In this document: positions 1-9,900 of the stretch, in pieces | How positions within the stretch are numbered: the first letter of the stretch is position 1 | Layout: each line of letters begins with the position of its first letter | Assembly: GCF_024519315.1 (NCBI RefSeq) | Contig: NZ_JANIIC010000067.1 | Coordinates: 1 to 56,157 of the forward strand | Direction of reading: 5' to 3' | Length of the DNA: 56,157 nt | Source of the DNA: Streptomyces malaysiensis subsp. samsunensis | Lineage (GTDB): Bacteria; Actinomycetota; Actinomycetes; Streptomycetales; Streptomycetaceae | Made by a program: the position numbers and the translations under genes | The notes under the pieces: model-generated | Database searches by the model: none | Seen by the model: only the letters and a program-made list of their open reading frames with translations | Told to the model about the DNA's origin: nothing

Positions 1-89
1 CTGACCAGTGAACCGTTACAGCTCTGTGGCAGCTCGGAGTACGTTACGGATGGCCCAGGGCGGTGTCAACCTCGCTTCGGCCAAATGCC

Positions 90-641
90 TCAACCGAGGT
101 CGGTCAGCCGTCCCTCGGCGTCGGGCTGGTCTTCCTCCACCCGGCGCAATACACGGCTGAGCATCTCGCCGAGGGCTCCACGCTCCTCGCTGGAGAGGTC
201 CTGGAGAAGGTCCGCCTCGAAGAACGTGGCTTGGCGCATCGCCTCCATCCACTTCTCCCGGCCGTCGGGGGTCAGCTCGACGATGACGCGGACCCGGTTG
301 TCGGCATCACGCTCACGGGTGACCAGACCCTCATTGACCATTCGGTCGATGCGGTGGGTCATGGCGGCGGGGGTCAGACCCAGCCGCTTGGCCAGCTCTC
401 CGGGGCCCAGTCGGTAGGGGGCCCCGGACAGCACGAGCGCCTTGAGGACCTCCCACTCGGCGTTGCTGATCCCCAGCGTGGCCGACTGGCGGCCGTAGGC
501 GACGTTCATACGCCGGGTGAGTCGACTGAGCGCGCTGACCACCTGCTCCACCTGAGGGTCCAGGCCCTGGAACTCACGCTGATAGGCCGCGATCTGGTCT
601 TCGAGGCTCAGCAGGTCGTCCGGCTCGGGGGTCTCCGCCAT
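90..641 (-). CDS. MarR-family transcriptional regulator
   Basis: 183-residue winged-helix regulator. The centre carries the MarR pattern: an N-terminal dimerisation helix, then a helix-turn-helix around residues 75-100 (motif LGPGELAKRLGLTPAAMTHR) and a wing with DNRVRVIVELTPDGR. MarR proteins are usually dimers that repress a neighbouring exporter or catabolic gene until a ligand binds. It is divergently transcribed from an MFS exporter 154 bases away, the classic arrangement for local control. The ATG at 641 has no clear Shine-Dalgarno sequence, so the transcript may be nearly leaderless. The ligand cannot be told from the sequence. Confidence 0.93.
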   Translation of the reverse strand: MAETPEPDDLLSLEDQIAAYQREFQGLDPQVEQVVSALSRLTRRMNVAYGRQSATLGISNAEWEVLKALVLSGAPYRLGPGELAKRLGLTPAAMTHRIDRMVNEGLVTRERDADNRVRVIVELTPDGREKWMEAMRQATFFEADLLQDLSSEERGALGEMLSRVLRRVEEDQPDAEGRLTDLG

Positions 642-701
642 GTGGAGAGTATGGCACGAAACTCATTGGCACTTAAGTCCTTCTCTCTGTACTCTTAACC
701 A

Positions 702-719
702 TTGAAGTTTAGCTTCGAA
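702..719. promoter_or_regulatory. candidate MarR operator
   Basis: An imperfect inverted repeat, TTGAAG-tttag-CTTCgAA, sits in the divergent MarR/MFS intergenic region, inside an A/T-rich stretch unusual for this genome. Position and size fit a MarR-type operator. This is inference from position only. Confidence 0.4.
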
Positions 720-795
720 GTCTTCAGACATCGATCCTCCGGGCTGACACGCAGGTCAGACCTGCTGTCCCCATGACCCTCCTTGACCTAGGTAG

Positions 796-2112
796 GTGAG
801 TGTGACCACCGCGATGGGCGCAGCGCTGCGCCGTATCCAGCTGGGCAACGCGCTGAGCGCGTTCGGCAACGGCTTCACGGTCCCGTTTCTCTTCGTCTAT
901 GTGGCGCGGGTGCGGGATCTCGGCGCGAATACCGCGGGCGTGGTGCTCGCGACGTTCGCCGTGGCCGCGCTTGCCGTGCTGCCCTTCATCGGTCGGCTGA
1001 TCGACCGGCGAGGGCCGCTGTCCGTTGCCGTCGCGGGCGCGGTCGCCGCCGCCGTCGGATCGATGGGGCTCGGGCTGGCGGCGAGCGAGCCGCTGGCCAT
1101 CGCCGCGGCCGGGGTGCTGGGCGCGGGTATAGCGGCCATACAGCCCGCGCTGGCCACGCTGATCGTCTGGTGCTCGACGCCGGTCACCCGGTCGCGGGCC
1201 TTCGCCACCCAGTTCTTCCTCGGCAATCTGGGCCTCGGTGTCGGTGGGCTGCTCGGCGGACTGCTGGTGGACACCTCCGCCGCGTCGAGCTTTGTGCGGC
1301 TCTTCGCGATCGACGCGGTGATGTTTCTGGCGCTCGCCGCGGCCGTGGCGACCGTAAGGCTGGAGCGGACGCCGGTGTTCGACGACCCGGTGCCGTCCGC
1401 CGATGGGCACCTCGGTGGTGCCGGTGGCTGGCGTGCCCTGCTCGGCAACCGCGCCATGGTGCAGCTGTGCGTGCTGGGCTTCACGATGTTCTTCGCCTGC
1501 TACGGCCAGTTCGAGTCCGGGCTGTCGGCGTTCGCGGTGGATGTCGCGCGGATATCGCCTTCGATGCTGGGCGTCGCCCTTGCCGCGAACACAGCGGCGA
1601 TCGTGCTGGCGCAGTTCGTTGTGCTCAAGCTGGTCGAGCGGCGGCGGCGCAGCCGGGTGATCGCGCTGGTCGGGCTGGTCTGGACGGTCGCGTGGTTCGC
1701 CGCCGGGGCCGCCGGGCTGGTGCCCGGGGGCCAGGCCGTCGGCATCACCGCGATCATCTCGGCGTATGCGCTCTTCGGGCTCGGTGAGGCCATGCTGTCG
1801 CCGACCGTCGCCCCGCTGGTCGCAGATCTGGCGCCGGCGTCGGCCCTCGGTCAGTACAACTCGGCGTTTGCCCTGGTGAAGCAGCTGGCCCTGGCGGTGG
1901 GCCCGGCGGTCGGCGGGCTGATGGCGGGCGCCGGACTGTACGGGGCGTACATCGTGGCGCTGATCATCTGCTCGCTCGGCATCACCGCGCTCGCGCTGAG
2001 GCTCGGCAAGCGGCTCACGCCCCAGCAGGACAATCCCCTGCGGGCGATCGCCGGTGCCTCGGTGCCCGCGCCCCGGGCCGCCTCGTCCGACGAGGTGACC
2101 ACCGCGGCCTGA
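796..2112 (+). CDS. MFS transporter
   Basis: 438-residue membrane protein with about 12 hydrophobic segments spread over its whole length. The cytoplasmic loop after TM2 reads GRLIDRRGPLS, the usual MFS motif A region. It is probably a drug or metabolite exporter of the inner membrane, powered by proton exchange. Start: GTG at 796, with a second in-frame GTG at 802 that sits better behind the GGTAGG at 791-796; either is possible. The divergent MarR gene suggests substrate-induced expression. The substrate is unknown. Confidence 0.92.
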   Translation: MSVTTAMGAALRRIQLGNALSAFGNGFTVPFLFVYVARVRDLGANTAGVVLATFAVAALAVLPFIGRLIDRRGPLSVAVAGAVAAAVGSMGLGLAASEPLAIAAAGVLGAGIAAIQPALATLIVWCSTPVTRSRAFATQFFLGNLGLGVGGLLGGLLVDTSAASSFVRLFAIDAVMFLALAAAVATVRLERTPVFDDPVPSADGHLGGAGGWRALLGNRAMVQLCVLGFTMFFACYGQFESGLSAFAVDVARISPSMLGVALAANTAAIVLAQFVVLKLVERRRRSRVIALVGLVWTVAWFAAGAAGLVPGGQAVGITAIISAYALFGLGEAMLSPTVAPLVADLAPASALGQYNSAFALVKQLALAVGPAVGGLMAGAGLYGAYIVALIICSLGITALALRLGKRLTPQQDNPLRAIAGASVPAPRAASSDEVTTAA

Positions 2113-2146
2113 GCCGGTCGGGCATTCCGCCATCCCGCTATTCCGC

Positions 2147-2198
2147 CATCGCCCTGGTGCGGTCAGGAGCCAGTCGGCCCCGCCGCGCCAGGGCGATG
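2147..2198. terminator. bidirectional terminator-like hairpin
   Basis: Perfect 11-bp arms (2147-2157 and 2188-2198, CATCGCCCTGG and its complement) lie between the converging MFS and PP2C genes. The 30-base loop is long and there is no T-run, as is common for Streptomyces terminators. Confidence 0.6.
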
Positions 2199-2260
2199 TG
2201 CTGGTCGGGGGCGTCCTGTCCCCCTCGGGCCCGTGCTCCTGGGCCCCTTCGTAGCGCTAG

Positions 2261-4207
2261 CTAGTCCGCCGGCAGGGCGAACTCGCACCACACCGCCTTA
2301 CCGCCGCCCGGTGTGCGGCGTGAGCCCCAGGACGAGGCGATGGTCGCGACGATCGAGATGCCGCGTCCGGCCTCGTCCACCGGTTCGGCCCGGCGGCGGC
2401 GCGGCAGATGCTCATCGCCGTCCGTCACCTCGATGATCAGGCGGCGGTCGGTGCGGCGCAGCCGCAGCCGCATGGGCGGCGTGCCGTGCTGAAGGGAGTT
2501 GGCGACCAGCTCGCTGGCGGCGAGCACGCCCAGATCGCGCAGCTCCATGGGGAAACGCCAGCTGGCGAGGACCCCCGAGGCGAAGGCCCGGGCGCGCGGC
2601 GCGGCTTCCACCCCGCCGAGGAGCTCCAGCGCGGCGTTGTGGAAGAGCTCCGCGTCATGCCCCGTACGGGCGGGGTGCTGGAGGACGAGCACCGCCACAT
2701 CGTCGTCGTGCTCCGCGGTGATGCCCAGGGCCCTGATGAGGCGGTCGCACATCACCTGGGGCGAGCCGGTCGCGCCCGCGAAGACGCGCTCGAGCGCGGC
2801 CACACCGTCGTAGATGTCCTTGTCCCGCCGCTCCACCAGGCCGTCGGTGTAGAGGACCGCGCTGGCGCCGGGGCCGAGCTGGACCGAGCCGGTGGTGTGC
2901 AGCCAGCCGCCGGTGCCGAGCGGAGGGCCGGTGGGCTCGGAGGCGCGGCGCACGGTGCCGTCCGGGTCGCGGACCAGGATCGGCAGATGGCCCGCGGAGG
3001 CGTAGACGAGGCGGTTCTCATTGGGGTCGTGGACGGCGTAGACGCAGGTGGCGATCTGGTGGGGATCGATCTCGGATGCCAGGCCGTCGAGGAGCTGGAG
3101 GACCTCGTGCGGCGGGAGATCGAGCCTGGCGTAGGCGCGGACGGCGGTGCGCAGTTGGCCCATGACGGCGGCGGCCCGCACCCCGCGGCCCATGACGTCG
3201 CCGATGACCAGGGCGGTGCGGCCGGCGCCCAGGGTGATGACGTCGTACCAGTCGCCGCCCACCGCCGCCTCCGTACCGCCGGGCTGATAGGTGGCGGCGA
3301 CCCGCAGATCGTCGGGCTGCTCCAGCCCCTGGGGGAGCAGGCTGCGCTGGAGGGTGACGGCGGCCTCGCGCTGGAGGCGCTCGCTGGCGCGCAGCCGCTC
3401 CGCCGACTCGACCTGGTCGGTGACGTCGGCGCCGAAGACGAGCACGCCGCGGACCGGCTCGGCGGCGACCGTGCCGGTGGTGGTGCCGGGGGCAACGGCC
3501 TCCGTGGCGATGGTCTCCATGGCGACCGCCTCCGTTGTGACGGCCTTACGGAGGGCGGCTTCCCGGATCGCTCCGTCCACCGGCGAGCCGTCCACCGCCC
3601 GCTCCCCCGCCGGCTCAGCCGGGGCGACGGCCCTCGGCGCGGCCATCTCGATCGGGGAGCAGGTGAAGGTGTAGTAGCCGTGGCGGGACCGGCCGGGGCC
3701 GGGGGCCGCGCCCTCCCGCCGCGGCCCGGGCGGGATCGCGGGGCCGCCCGCGGGCACGCGCCGGGACTTGACCGTACGAGGCTTGCCGCTGCGCAGGACC
3801 TGGTCCATCAGCGGCAGCAGCCCCAGCTCTCTCAGCTCGGGCAGGGCCTGGCGGGCGGGTGTGCCGGGGACCCGGGAGCCGAAGAGCTCGACATAGGTGT
3901 CGTTGAGGTAGGCGATGCGGTGCTCGGGGCCGTAGACCACCGCGACCAGCGCCGGCACCTGGCTGAGGAGGTCATGGACGGACAACCCGTCAAGGGTCGG
4001 CACTGCGGCGGGCGGCGCGGCGTCGGAAGGGGCGGCGGCGGGCGGCTCGCCGCGCCCCGATGGGTCGGCGTGCTCGCCCCGGGCCGCCGGGACGGAGCCG
4101 CCGCCCGCGGCGGCCGGGGGCTTGGGGCGCCGCGCACCGCGGTCTGCCCGGGCGGCGGTGCGTCGCTGGGTTCGGGGGAGCCGGGCGCTCCAGCGCGTGA
4201 AGTTCAC
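2261..4207 (-). CDS. PAS - PP2C (SpoIIE/RsbU) phosphatase - HATPase regulator
   Basis: 648 residues. Order: a basic, Pro/Ala-rich N-terminal tail (1-70); a PAS domain around 75-200 (AYLNDTYVELFG); a low-complexity Thr/Ala/Val insert near 220-255 made of short degenerate repeats; a SpoIIE/RsbU PP2C phosphatase (about 290-500) with metal-ligand motifs GGDWYDV and IGDVMGRG; and a C-terminal RsbW-like GHKL ATPase (about 520-645, ELVANSLQHG, GRGISIV). Proteins of this design sense a signal through PAS and control anti-sigma/anti-anti-sigma partners by dephosphorylation and phosphorylation. GTG start at 4207, with GAGG about 9 bases upstream. No partner gene is adjacent. Confidence 0.93.
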   Translation of the reverse strand: MNFTRWSARLPRTQRRTAARADRGARRPKPPAAAGGGSVPAARGEHADPSGRGEPPAAAPSDAAPPAAVPTLDGLSVHDLLSQVPALVAVVYGPEHRIAYLNDTYVELFGSRVPGTPARQALPELRELGLLPLMDQVLRSGKPRTVKSRRVPAGGPAIPPGPRREGAAPGPGRSRHGYYTFTCSPIEMAAPRAVAPAEPAGERAVDGSPVDGAIREAALRKAVTTEAVAMETIATEAVAPGTTTGTVAAEPVRGVLVFGADVTDQVESAERLRASERLQREAAVTLQRSLLPQGLEQPDDLRVAATYQPGGTEAAVGGDWYDVITLGAGRTALVIGDVMGRGVRAAAVMGQLRTAVRAYARLDLPPHEVLQLLDGLASEIDPHQIATCVYAVHDPNENRLVYASAGHLPILVRDPDGTVRRASEPTGPPLGTGGWLHTTGSVQLGPGASAVLYTDGLVERRDKDIYDGVAALERVFAGATGSPQVMCDRLIRALGITAEHDDDVAVLVLQHPARTGHDAELFHNAALELLGGVEAAPRARAFASGVLASWRFPMELRDLGVLAASELVANSLQHGTPPMRLRLRRTDRRLIIEVTDGDEHLPRRRRAEPVDEAGRGISIVATIASSWGSRRTPGGGKAVWCEFALPAD

Positions 4208-4442
4208 TGCGGATTACCTCGTCGGGTGGTGGCTGAGCGGCGCGCCGGAGCGGGATCGGGGAGATGGGTGCGGGTACGGGGGACGGCCCCCAGGGGAATG
4301 CAGCAAACTTCCGAATCCTCGCGATTGTCACTCTTTGCAGATACGAGCCCACCCATGGTCACACGACCAGTGTGGCCGACCGGACTGACATCCGTGAGAC
4401 GCCGATCGTGGGAGGGGAGTTCCCGGCTCCGCCCCGATCGGG

Positions 4443-5834
4443 TCAACTGGCCTCGGGATGGCGGCCGGTGTCCGCGGCGAGTTTGAACTCGGCGCGCGGG
4501 TTCTCCAGCGACCCCAGCGAGACGATCTCCCGTTTGAACAGCCCGGACAGGGTCCACTCGGCCAGCACGCGCGCCTTACGGTTGAACGTCGGCACCCGGC
4601 TGAGGTGGTAGACGCGGTGCATCAGCCAGGCCGGGTAGCCCTTCAACTTGCGCCCGTAGATGTGTGCGACGCCTCTGTGGAGCCCCAGGGAGGCCACGGA
4701 GCCGGCGTACTTGTGCGCGTAGTCCGTGAGCGGCCGGCCGGCGAGCGAAGCGACCACGTTCTCGGCGAGGACCTTGGACTGGCGCACGGCGTGCTGTGCG
4801 TTGGGGGCGCACTCCGCACCGGGCCGGTCGGCCGTCAGATCGGGGACCGACGCGGCGTCCCCGGCCGACCAGGCGTGCTCCACGCCGTCCACCTGGAGCG
4901 CCGCGGTGCATTTGAGCCGGCCGCGCTCGTTCAGCGGCAGATCGGAGGAGGCGAGGATCGGGTGGGGTTTGACGCCCGCGGTCCACACGAGCGTGCGGGT
5001 GGGGAAGCGCGAGCCGTCACTCAGTGCGGCGACCCGGTCGGCGCAGGAGTCCAGCCGGGTCTCCAGCCGGACGTCGATATTACGGCCGCGCAACTCCCGG
5101 ACGGCGTACTTGCCCATCTCCTCGCCGACCTCCGGAAGGATCCGGTTGGTGGCCTCGACGAGGATCCACTTCAGATCCTCGGGGGAGATGTTGTGGTAGT
5201 AGCGGACGGCGTACCTGGCCATGTCCTCCAGTTCGCCGAGCGCCTCGACGCCCGCGTATCCGCCGCCGACGAAGACGAAGGTCAGCGCCGCGTCGCGGAC
5301 GTCGGGGTCCCGGGTCGAGGAGGCGATGTCGAGCTGTTCGAGGACGTGGTTGCGCAGGCCGATGGCCTCTTCGACGGTCTTGAAGCCGATGCCGAACTCG
5401 GCGAGGCCGGGGACCGGGAGGGCGCGCGACACGGAGCCGGGAGCCAGCACCAGCTCGTCGTAGTGGATGTCGACCGTGCCGGTGCCTTCCTCCTCCGTGG
5501 CGAGGGTTCTCACGGTGGCGGTGCGTTTGCCGTGGTGGATCGCGGTGGCCTCACCGATGACGACCGTGCAGTCGGGCAGGACCCGCCGCAACGGCACGAC
5601 GACATGGCGCGGGGAGATCGATCCGGCCGCCGCCTCCGGCAGGAAGGGCTGGTAGGTCATATACGGCTCGGGGTCGACCACGATGACCTGCACGCCGCCT
5701 TGCCTCAGTTCTCGCTTCAGCTTCCGCTGGAGGCTCAGCGCGGCGTACATCCCGACGTAGCCACCACCGACAACGAGAATGCGCGCGGGTTCCTTCACCC
5801 TCCCATGAGGCACGTGCGACCGCGGTTTGTCCAC
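4443..5834 (-). CDS. ndh: Type II NADH dehydrogenase (NDH-2), FAD-dependent
   Basis: 463-residue pyridine-nucleotide-disulphide oxidoreductase fold. The first Rossmann site GGGYVGMYAA (about residue 22) binds FAD and the second, GGGYAGVEALGE (about 192), binds NAD(P)H. A late FAD segment HAWSAGDAASVPD follows, then a C-terminal amphipathic stretch with HRVYHLSRVPTFNRK for membrane attachment. NDH-2 passes electrons from NADH to menaquinone without pumping protons. GTG start at 5834 with no convincing ribosome site; an in-frame GTG at codon 8 is an alternative. Divergent from the AtrA-like regulator across a 285-base gap. No redox-active disulphide is seen, which fits NDH-2. Confidence 0.92.
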   Translation of the reverse strand: MDKPRSHVPHGRVKEPARILVVGGGYVGMYAALSLQRKLKRELRQGGVQVIVVDPEPYMTYQPFLPEAAAGSISPRHVVVPLRRVLPDCTVVIGEATAIHHGKRTATVRTLATEEEGTGTVDIHYDELVLAPGSVSRALPVPGLAEFGIGFKTVEEAIGLRNHVLEQLDIASSTRDPDVRDAALTFVFVGGGYAGVEALGELEDMARYAVRYYHNISPEDLKWILVEATNRILPEVGEEMGKYAVRELRGRNIDVRLETRLDSCADRVAALSDGSRFPTRTLVWTAGVKPHPILASSDLPLNERGRLKCTAALQVDGVEHAWSAGDAASVPDLTADRPGAECAPNAQHAVRQSKVLAENVVASLAGRPLTDYAHKYAGSVASLGLHRGVAHIYGRKLKGYPAWLMHRVYHLSRVPTFNRKARVLAEWTLSGLFKREIVSLGSLENPRAEFKLAADTGRHPEAS

Positions 5835-6119
5835 AGGCCCGGCGAATTGTGTGACCGGACGTTTTGACCCGGCCCCCGGTACGGAATCGGTTACACGTAC
5901 GAAATGTCCGCAGGTCAGCCCCGAGATGAGGGGTGACGGACGGGCGGAGAGTCCGATAAAGGCGGTCCTCTGCTCTGATCGGGGGGCGTTCTGTCCCGAG
6001 CTACCCTCTTCTTTCTTGACCTGGGCTCAACTATGTTCGTACTTCGTCGGGGTTGTGACTGCCTCGACAGTCTGGGCGGGGAGTCTCCGGGGGGAGACAT
6101 CATTACCGGGGGATCACTT

Positions 6120-6845
6120 ATGCACCTTCAGGGTTCGTCATGGTCCGCAGCCGTCGCGTCGTCGGACGGAAACGGCGGACGGAACACACCGCTGCGCGTG
6201 GACGCGCAGCGCAATCTGGAGCACGTCCTGCGGGCGGCGCGCGAGGTCTTCGGTGAGCTGGGATACGGGGCTCCGATGGAAGACGTGGCACGCCGGGCGC
6301 GGGTCGGGGTGGGCACCGTCTATCGGCGGTTCCCCAGCAAGGACGTGCTGGTGCGCCGCATAGCCGAGGAGGAGACGGCAAGGCTGACCGATCAGGCGCG
6401 GGCGGCGCTGGGTCAGGAGAACGAGCCATGGTCCGCGCTGGCCCGGTTCCTGCGCACCTCGGTGGCGTCCGGCGCGGGCCGGCTGCTGCCGCCGCAGGTG
6501 CTCCGGGTCGGGGTCGAGGTCGAGGCCGAGATCCGGCTGCCGCAGCAGCGGCAGGCGGCGTTAGCCGGACCGGCTCAGCCGGAGCTGCGGCTGGTCGAGC
6601 GGACGCCCGCACCTGAGGACGAGCCGGACGACGCGGGCGCCGCGGCGCTGCTTGAGGTCGTCGGGCAGCTGGTGGAGCGGGCACGGGCCGCGGGCGAGCT
6701 GCGCCCGGATGTGACGGTCGCCGATGTGCTGCTGGTGATCGCCACGGCGGCGCCCTCGCTGCCGGACGCGGCACAGCAGGCGGCGGCATCCGCCCGGCTG
6801 CTGGACATCCTGCTGGACGGGCTGCGGTCGCGCCCCTTGGGGTGA
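6120..6845 (+). CDS. atrA: TetR-family regulator, AtrA-like
   Basis: 241 residues from ATG 6120, behind GGGGG at about -8. The frame stays open upstream to 6033, but that part lacks a ribosome site. The N-terminal TetR DNA-binding domain (about residues 20-65) shows APMEDVARRARVGVGTVYRR. The C-terminal ligand domain is Ala/Arg-rich with VLLVIATAAPSLPDAAQQAA. Between ndh and a giant SARP gene, this matches my memory of SCO4118/AtrA in S. coelicolor, which activates the actinorhodin activator gene actII-ORF4. TetR membership is clear. The AtrA name rests on recalled sequence and context. Confidence 0.75.
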   Translation: MHLQGSSWSAAVASSDGNGGRNTPLRVDAQRNLEHVLRAAREVFGELGYGAPMEDVARRARVGVGTVYRRFPSKDVLVRRIAEEETARLTDQARAALGQENEPWSALARFLRTSVASGAGRLLPPQVLRVGVEVEAEIRLPQQRQAALAGPAQPELRLVERTPAPEDEPDDAGAAALLEVVGQLVERARAAGELRPDVTVADVLLVIATAAPSLPDAAQQAAASARLLDILLDGLRSRPLG

Positions 6846-6965
6846 TGCCGTCGGCCCTGGAGCGGGTCATGGGCTCCGCGGTTCGTGCATCGGTTTCCGG
6901 GGCCGCGTGTCGCCTCCTCCGTATGAGTGGTCGGCCGGGGCGTTGCGCCTCCGCTTATGTCCGCG

Positions 6966-9900
6966 TCAGCGGGCGGGCGGCGGTGTGGCACCCCGGTCGG
7001 TGGTTTCGGTCCGGTCGGCGGTTTCGGTCCGGTCGGCCGCCTGGGCCTGGCCGACCGTTTGGGTTCGGCCGACGGTTTCGGTTTTGTCGACCGTTTGAGC
7101 TTGGCCGGCGATTTCGGTTCGCGCTTCGGAGGCGTCCAAGGCGTCGGTGGTATCGGAGACGTCGGGGGCGTCCGGGGCACCGGTGGCGTCGAGAGGGGCG
7201 TCGAGCGAGGTCAGCGCCTCGTCGAGCAGGCGGATGGCCTGCTCGGGGGTGAGGGTCGAGTTCTCGGTACGCAGCTTCTCCACCGCGTCCCGGCCCAGCG
7301 CCTCGCTCGCGCGCGCCACGGTCGAATCGACGTCCCCGGCCACCAGCGGTGAGCGGGGCAGCCGACCGCGCCAGCCGTCCGCGGCGCCCAGCAGCCGCGC
7401 GGCGAGCCGCTCCTGTCCGCGTCCCGATCCGGCCAGGAGCTCCGCCGCCGACTCCGCCTGATGGGCCAGCAGCAGCTCCATGGAGTTCATCTCCAGGCCC
7501 TCGCGCAGAGTGTTCCGCAGCTTGCGCAGCCCGCCGACCAGATCGCCCTCCAGTCCGGTGATACGCGCGTCCAGGCCATTGGCCACCACCCAGAACTGCG
7601 GCGGTGCGGTGCCACGCGCACGGTGCCGGGCGGCGTCGCAGTACGTCCGCGCCCGCGCCAGATCACCGTGCAGCAGCTCGGCCTCGCTGCGCACGATGTG
7701 GTTGAAGGCCCGCACATCCTGGGTGCCGCAGCGCTCCGACTCCTCCTCGGAGCGCTCCACCAGCTCCAGCGCCCCCTCCATGTCCTTCTCATTGAGGGCG
7801 AGATCGGCCAGGCGGGTGAAGAGGAACGGCACCTCGGTGTGGGCGCCGAGCTCCTGCGCGAGCCGCCGTGCCTTCTCATAGGCGGCCCTCGCCTCCGCGT
7901 ACCGGCCGCGAAAGGTGGCGACCTCGCCGCGCGCGCCCTCCGCCTGGGCGAGCATCCAGCGGTCGCCGACGCGGGCGGCCAGCTCGCACAGCTCGGCCAG
8001 GTCGTCGTCGATGGTTTCGACGCCGCCCGGCATGTCGATGGCGAGCTGGGTGCGGTACATCAGCGTGACGCCGAGCGCCCAGTCGTCGCCGTGCCTCCGG
8101 CAGCCGGCCACGGTCTGGTCCATGAGCGGCAGCAGCTCACCGGTGAAGCCCTCGATGACGAAGGCCGTGAACGGCCACAGCAGACCGGGGAAGCACGCGG
8201 TGCGGGCCCCTGGATGGCTCGCGTAGGCGTCGCGCATGCGTCTGGCGGCGTCCCGGATCTCGGGGTCGCGCAGATCCGGACCGGTGCCCTGCTCCGCGAG
8301 CAGGAAGAAGAGCAGCAGTCGCAGGTCCATGAACTGCCAGTACCGGGTGGCCTCCCGGTCGACGCCGTCCTCGCCGTCCGGAGCCCGGGCCGGGATGCGC
8401 GGGAACTGGTCGAGGGGATCGCTCCCGTCCGGCGCCCGGTCCGCCTCGCCGTCCGTACCGCGGTCGGGGCGGTCCTCGAGGGCCAGGGCACGGCCGACCC
8501 AGGCGGCGCCCTCGTCCCGGTAGTTGCGCAGCCACCAGAACCAGGCCAGGGCGCTGATGAGCGCGAAGACCGAGTCCTCGTCCGCAGTGGTCAGGGAGCG
8601 GTGCAGCGCTGCCCGGACGTTGTCGAGGTCGGTCTCGACGAGGCGCAGCCAGGGCAGTTGTTCGGCGGAGCGCAGACGGGGCTCGGCGGTGCGGAGGAAG
8701 TCTCGGAAGTGGGCGGTGTGACGGGCGACCGTGGCCTTGTGGTCGGCGCGGGCCGCAGGGTTCTCGGTGGCGCGCTCGCCGACGTACTCGTGGATCGTCT
8801 CCAGCATCCGGTAGCGGGGCTCCCCGCCCGCCGGACCGGCGGATTCCGTCGCCGAACCGTGCGACGGGTGGTCGACGATCAGAAGCGACTTGTCGACCAG
8901 CGCCCCGAGCAGCTCCAGCACCTCGGCGGGCGCGATCCGGACGTGGGGGCGCGTACGAGAGCGCACGGGAGAGCGTGTGTGGTCGTACGCGACCGTGTCG
9001 TCCGGTTCCGGAATGCCCGCCGTCGCGTCCGTAAGGGCGCCACGAACGTCGACGCCGGCCGCTATGCCGTCCGTGACGCCTTCCTCGGCCGCTATGAGGT
9101 CTTCCGCGGCCGTGCCGTCCGTAAGGGCGCTCTTACCGGGCCGGCCGTCCGCGCACACCGCCTCCGCCCCGGACAGGGTCCACCCGCCCGCGAAGACCGA
9201 GGCGCGGCGCAGCACGGTGCGCTCGCGCTCGTCGAGCAGGTCCCAGGACCACTCGACGACGGCCCGCAGGGTCTGCTGGCGGGGCAGCGCGGTTCTGCTG
9301 CCGCTGGTCAGCAGGCGGAAGCGGTCGTCCAGCCGGGCCGCGATCTGGCGTGGGGTCAGCAGCCGCAGCCGGGCCGCGGCCAGCTCGATCGCCAGCGGCA
9401 GACCGTCCAGGCGGCGGCAGATCTCCGCGACCGCGGCCGCCGTGTCCGGGTCCGCCGCCGGGTCGAAGCCGGGCCGTACGGTGGCGGCGCGCTCGGCGAA
9501 CAGTTGGTGTGCGGGGGCGGGCGGAAGCGGCTCCACCGGTCTGATGGTCTCGCCGGGCACCCCCAGCGGCTCCCGGCTGGTGGCGAGCACGGTCACCCCC
9601 GGGCAGTGCGCGAGCAGGGTCTCGGTGAGCCGGGCCGCGGCGTCGATGACGTGCTCGCAGTTGTCGAGCAGGAGCAGCAGCCTGCGGTCGGCGCAGTACT
9701 CGACGAGCCTGCTGGTCGGATCGCCGCCGTCCGCCCCCGTGGCGCGGCTCTCGAGCCCGGTGGCGAGCAGCGTGGTCTCGCGGCGGCCGACCGCGCTCAG
9801 AACGGCGCCGGGGACGGCTGAGGGCTGGTCGAGCGGGGCGAGTTCGGCAATCCAGACGCCGTCCGGGTAGCCGTCCGTCACGGTCGCGGCGGCCTCCTCG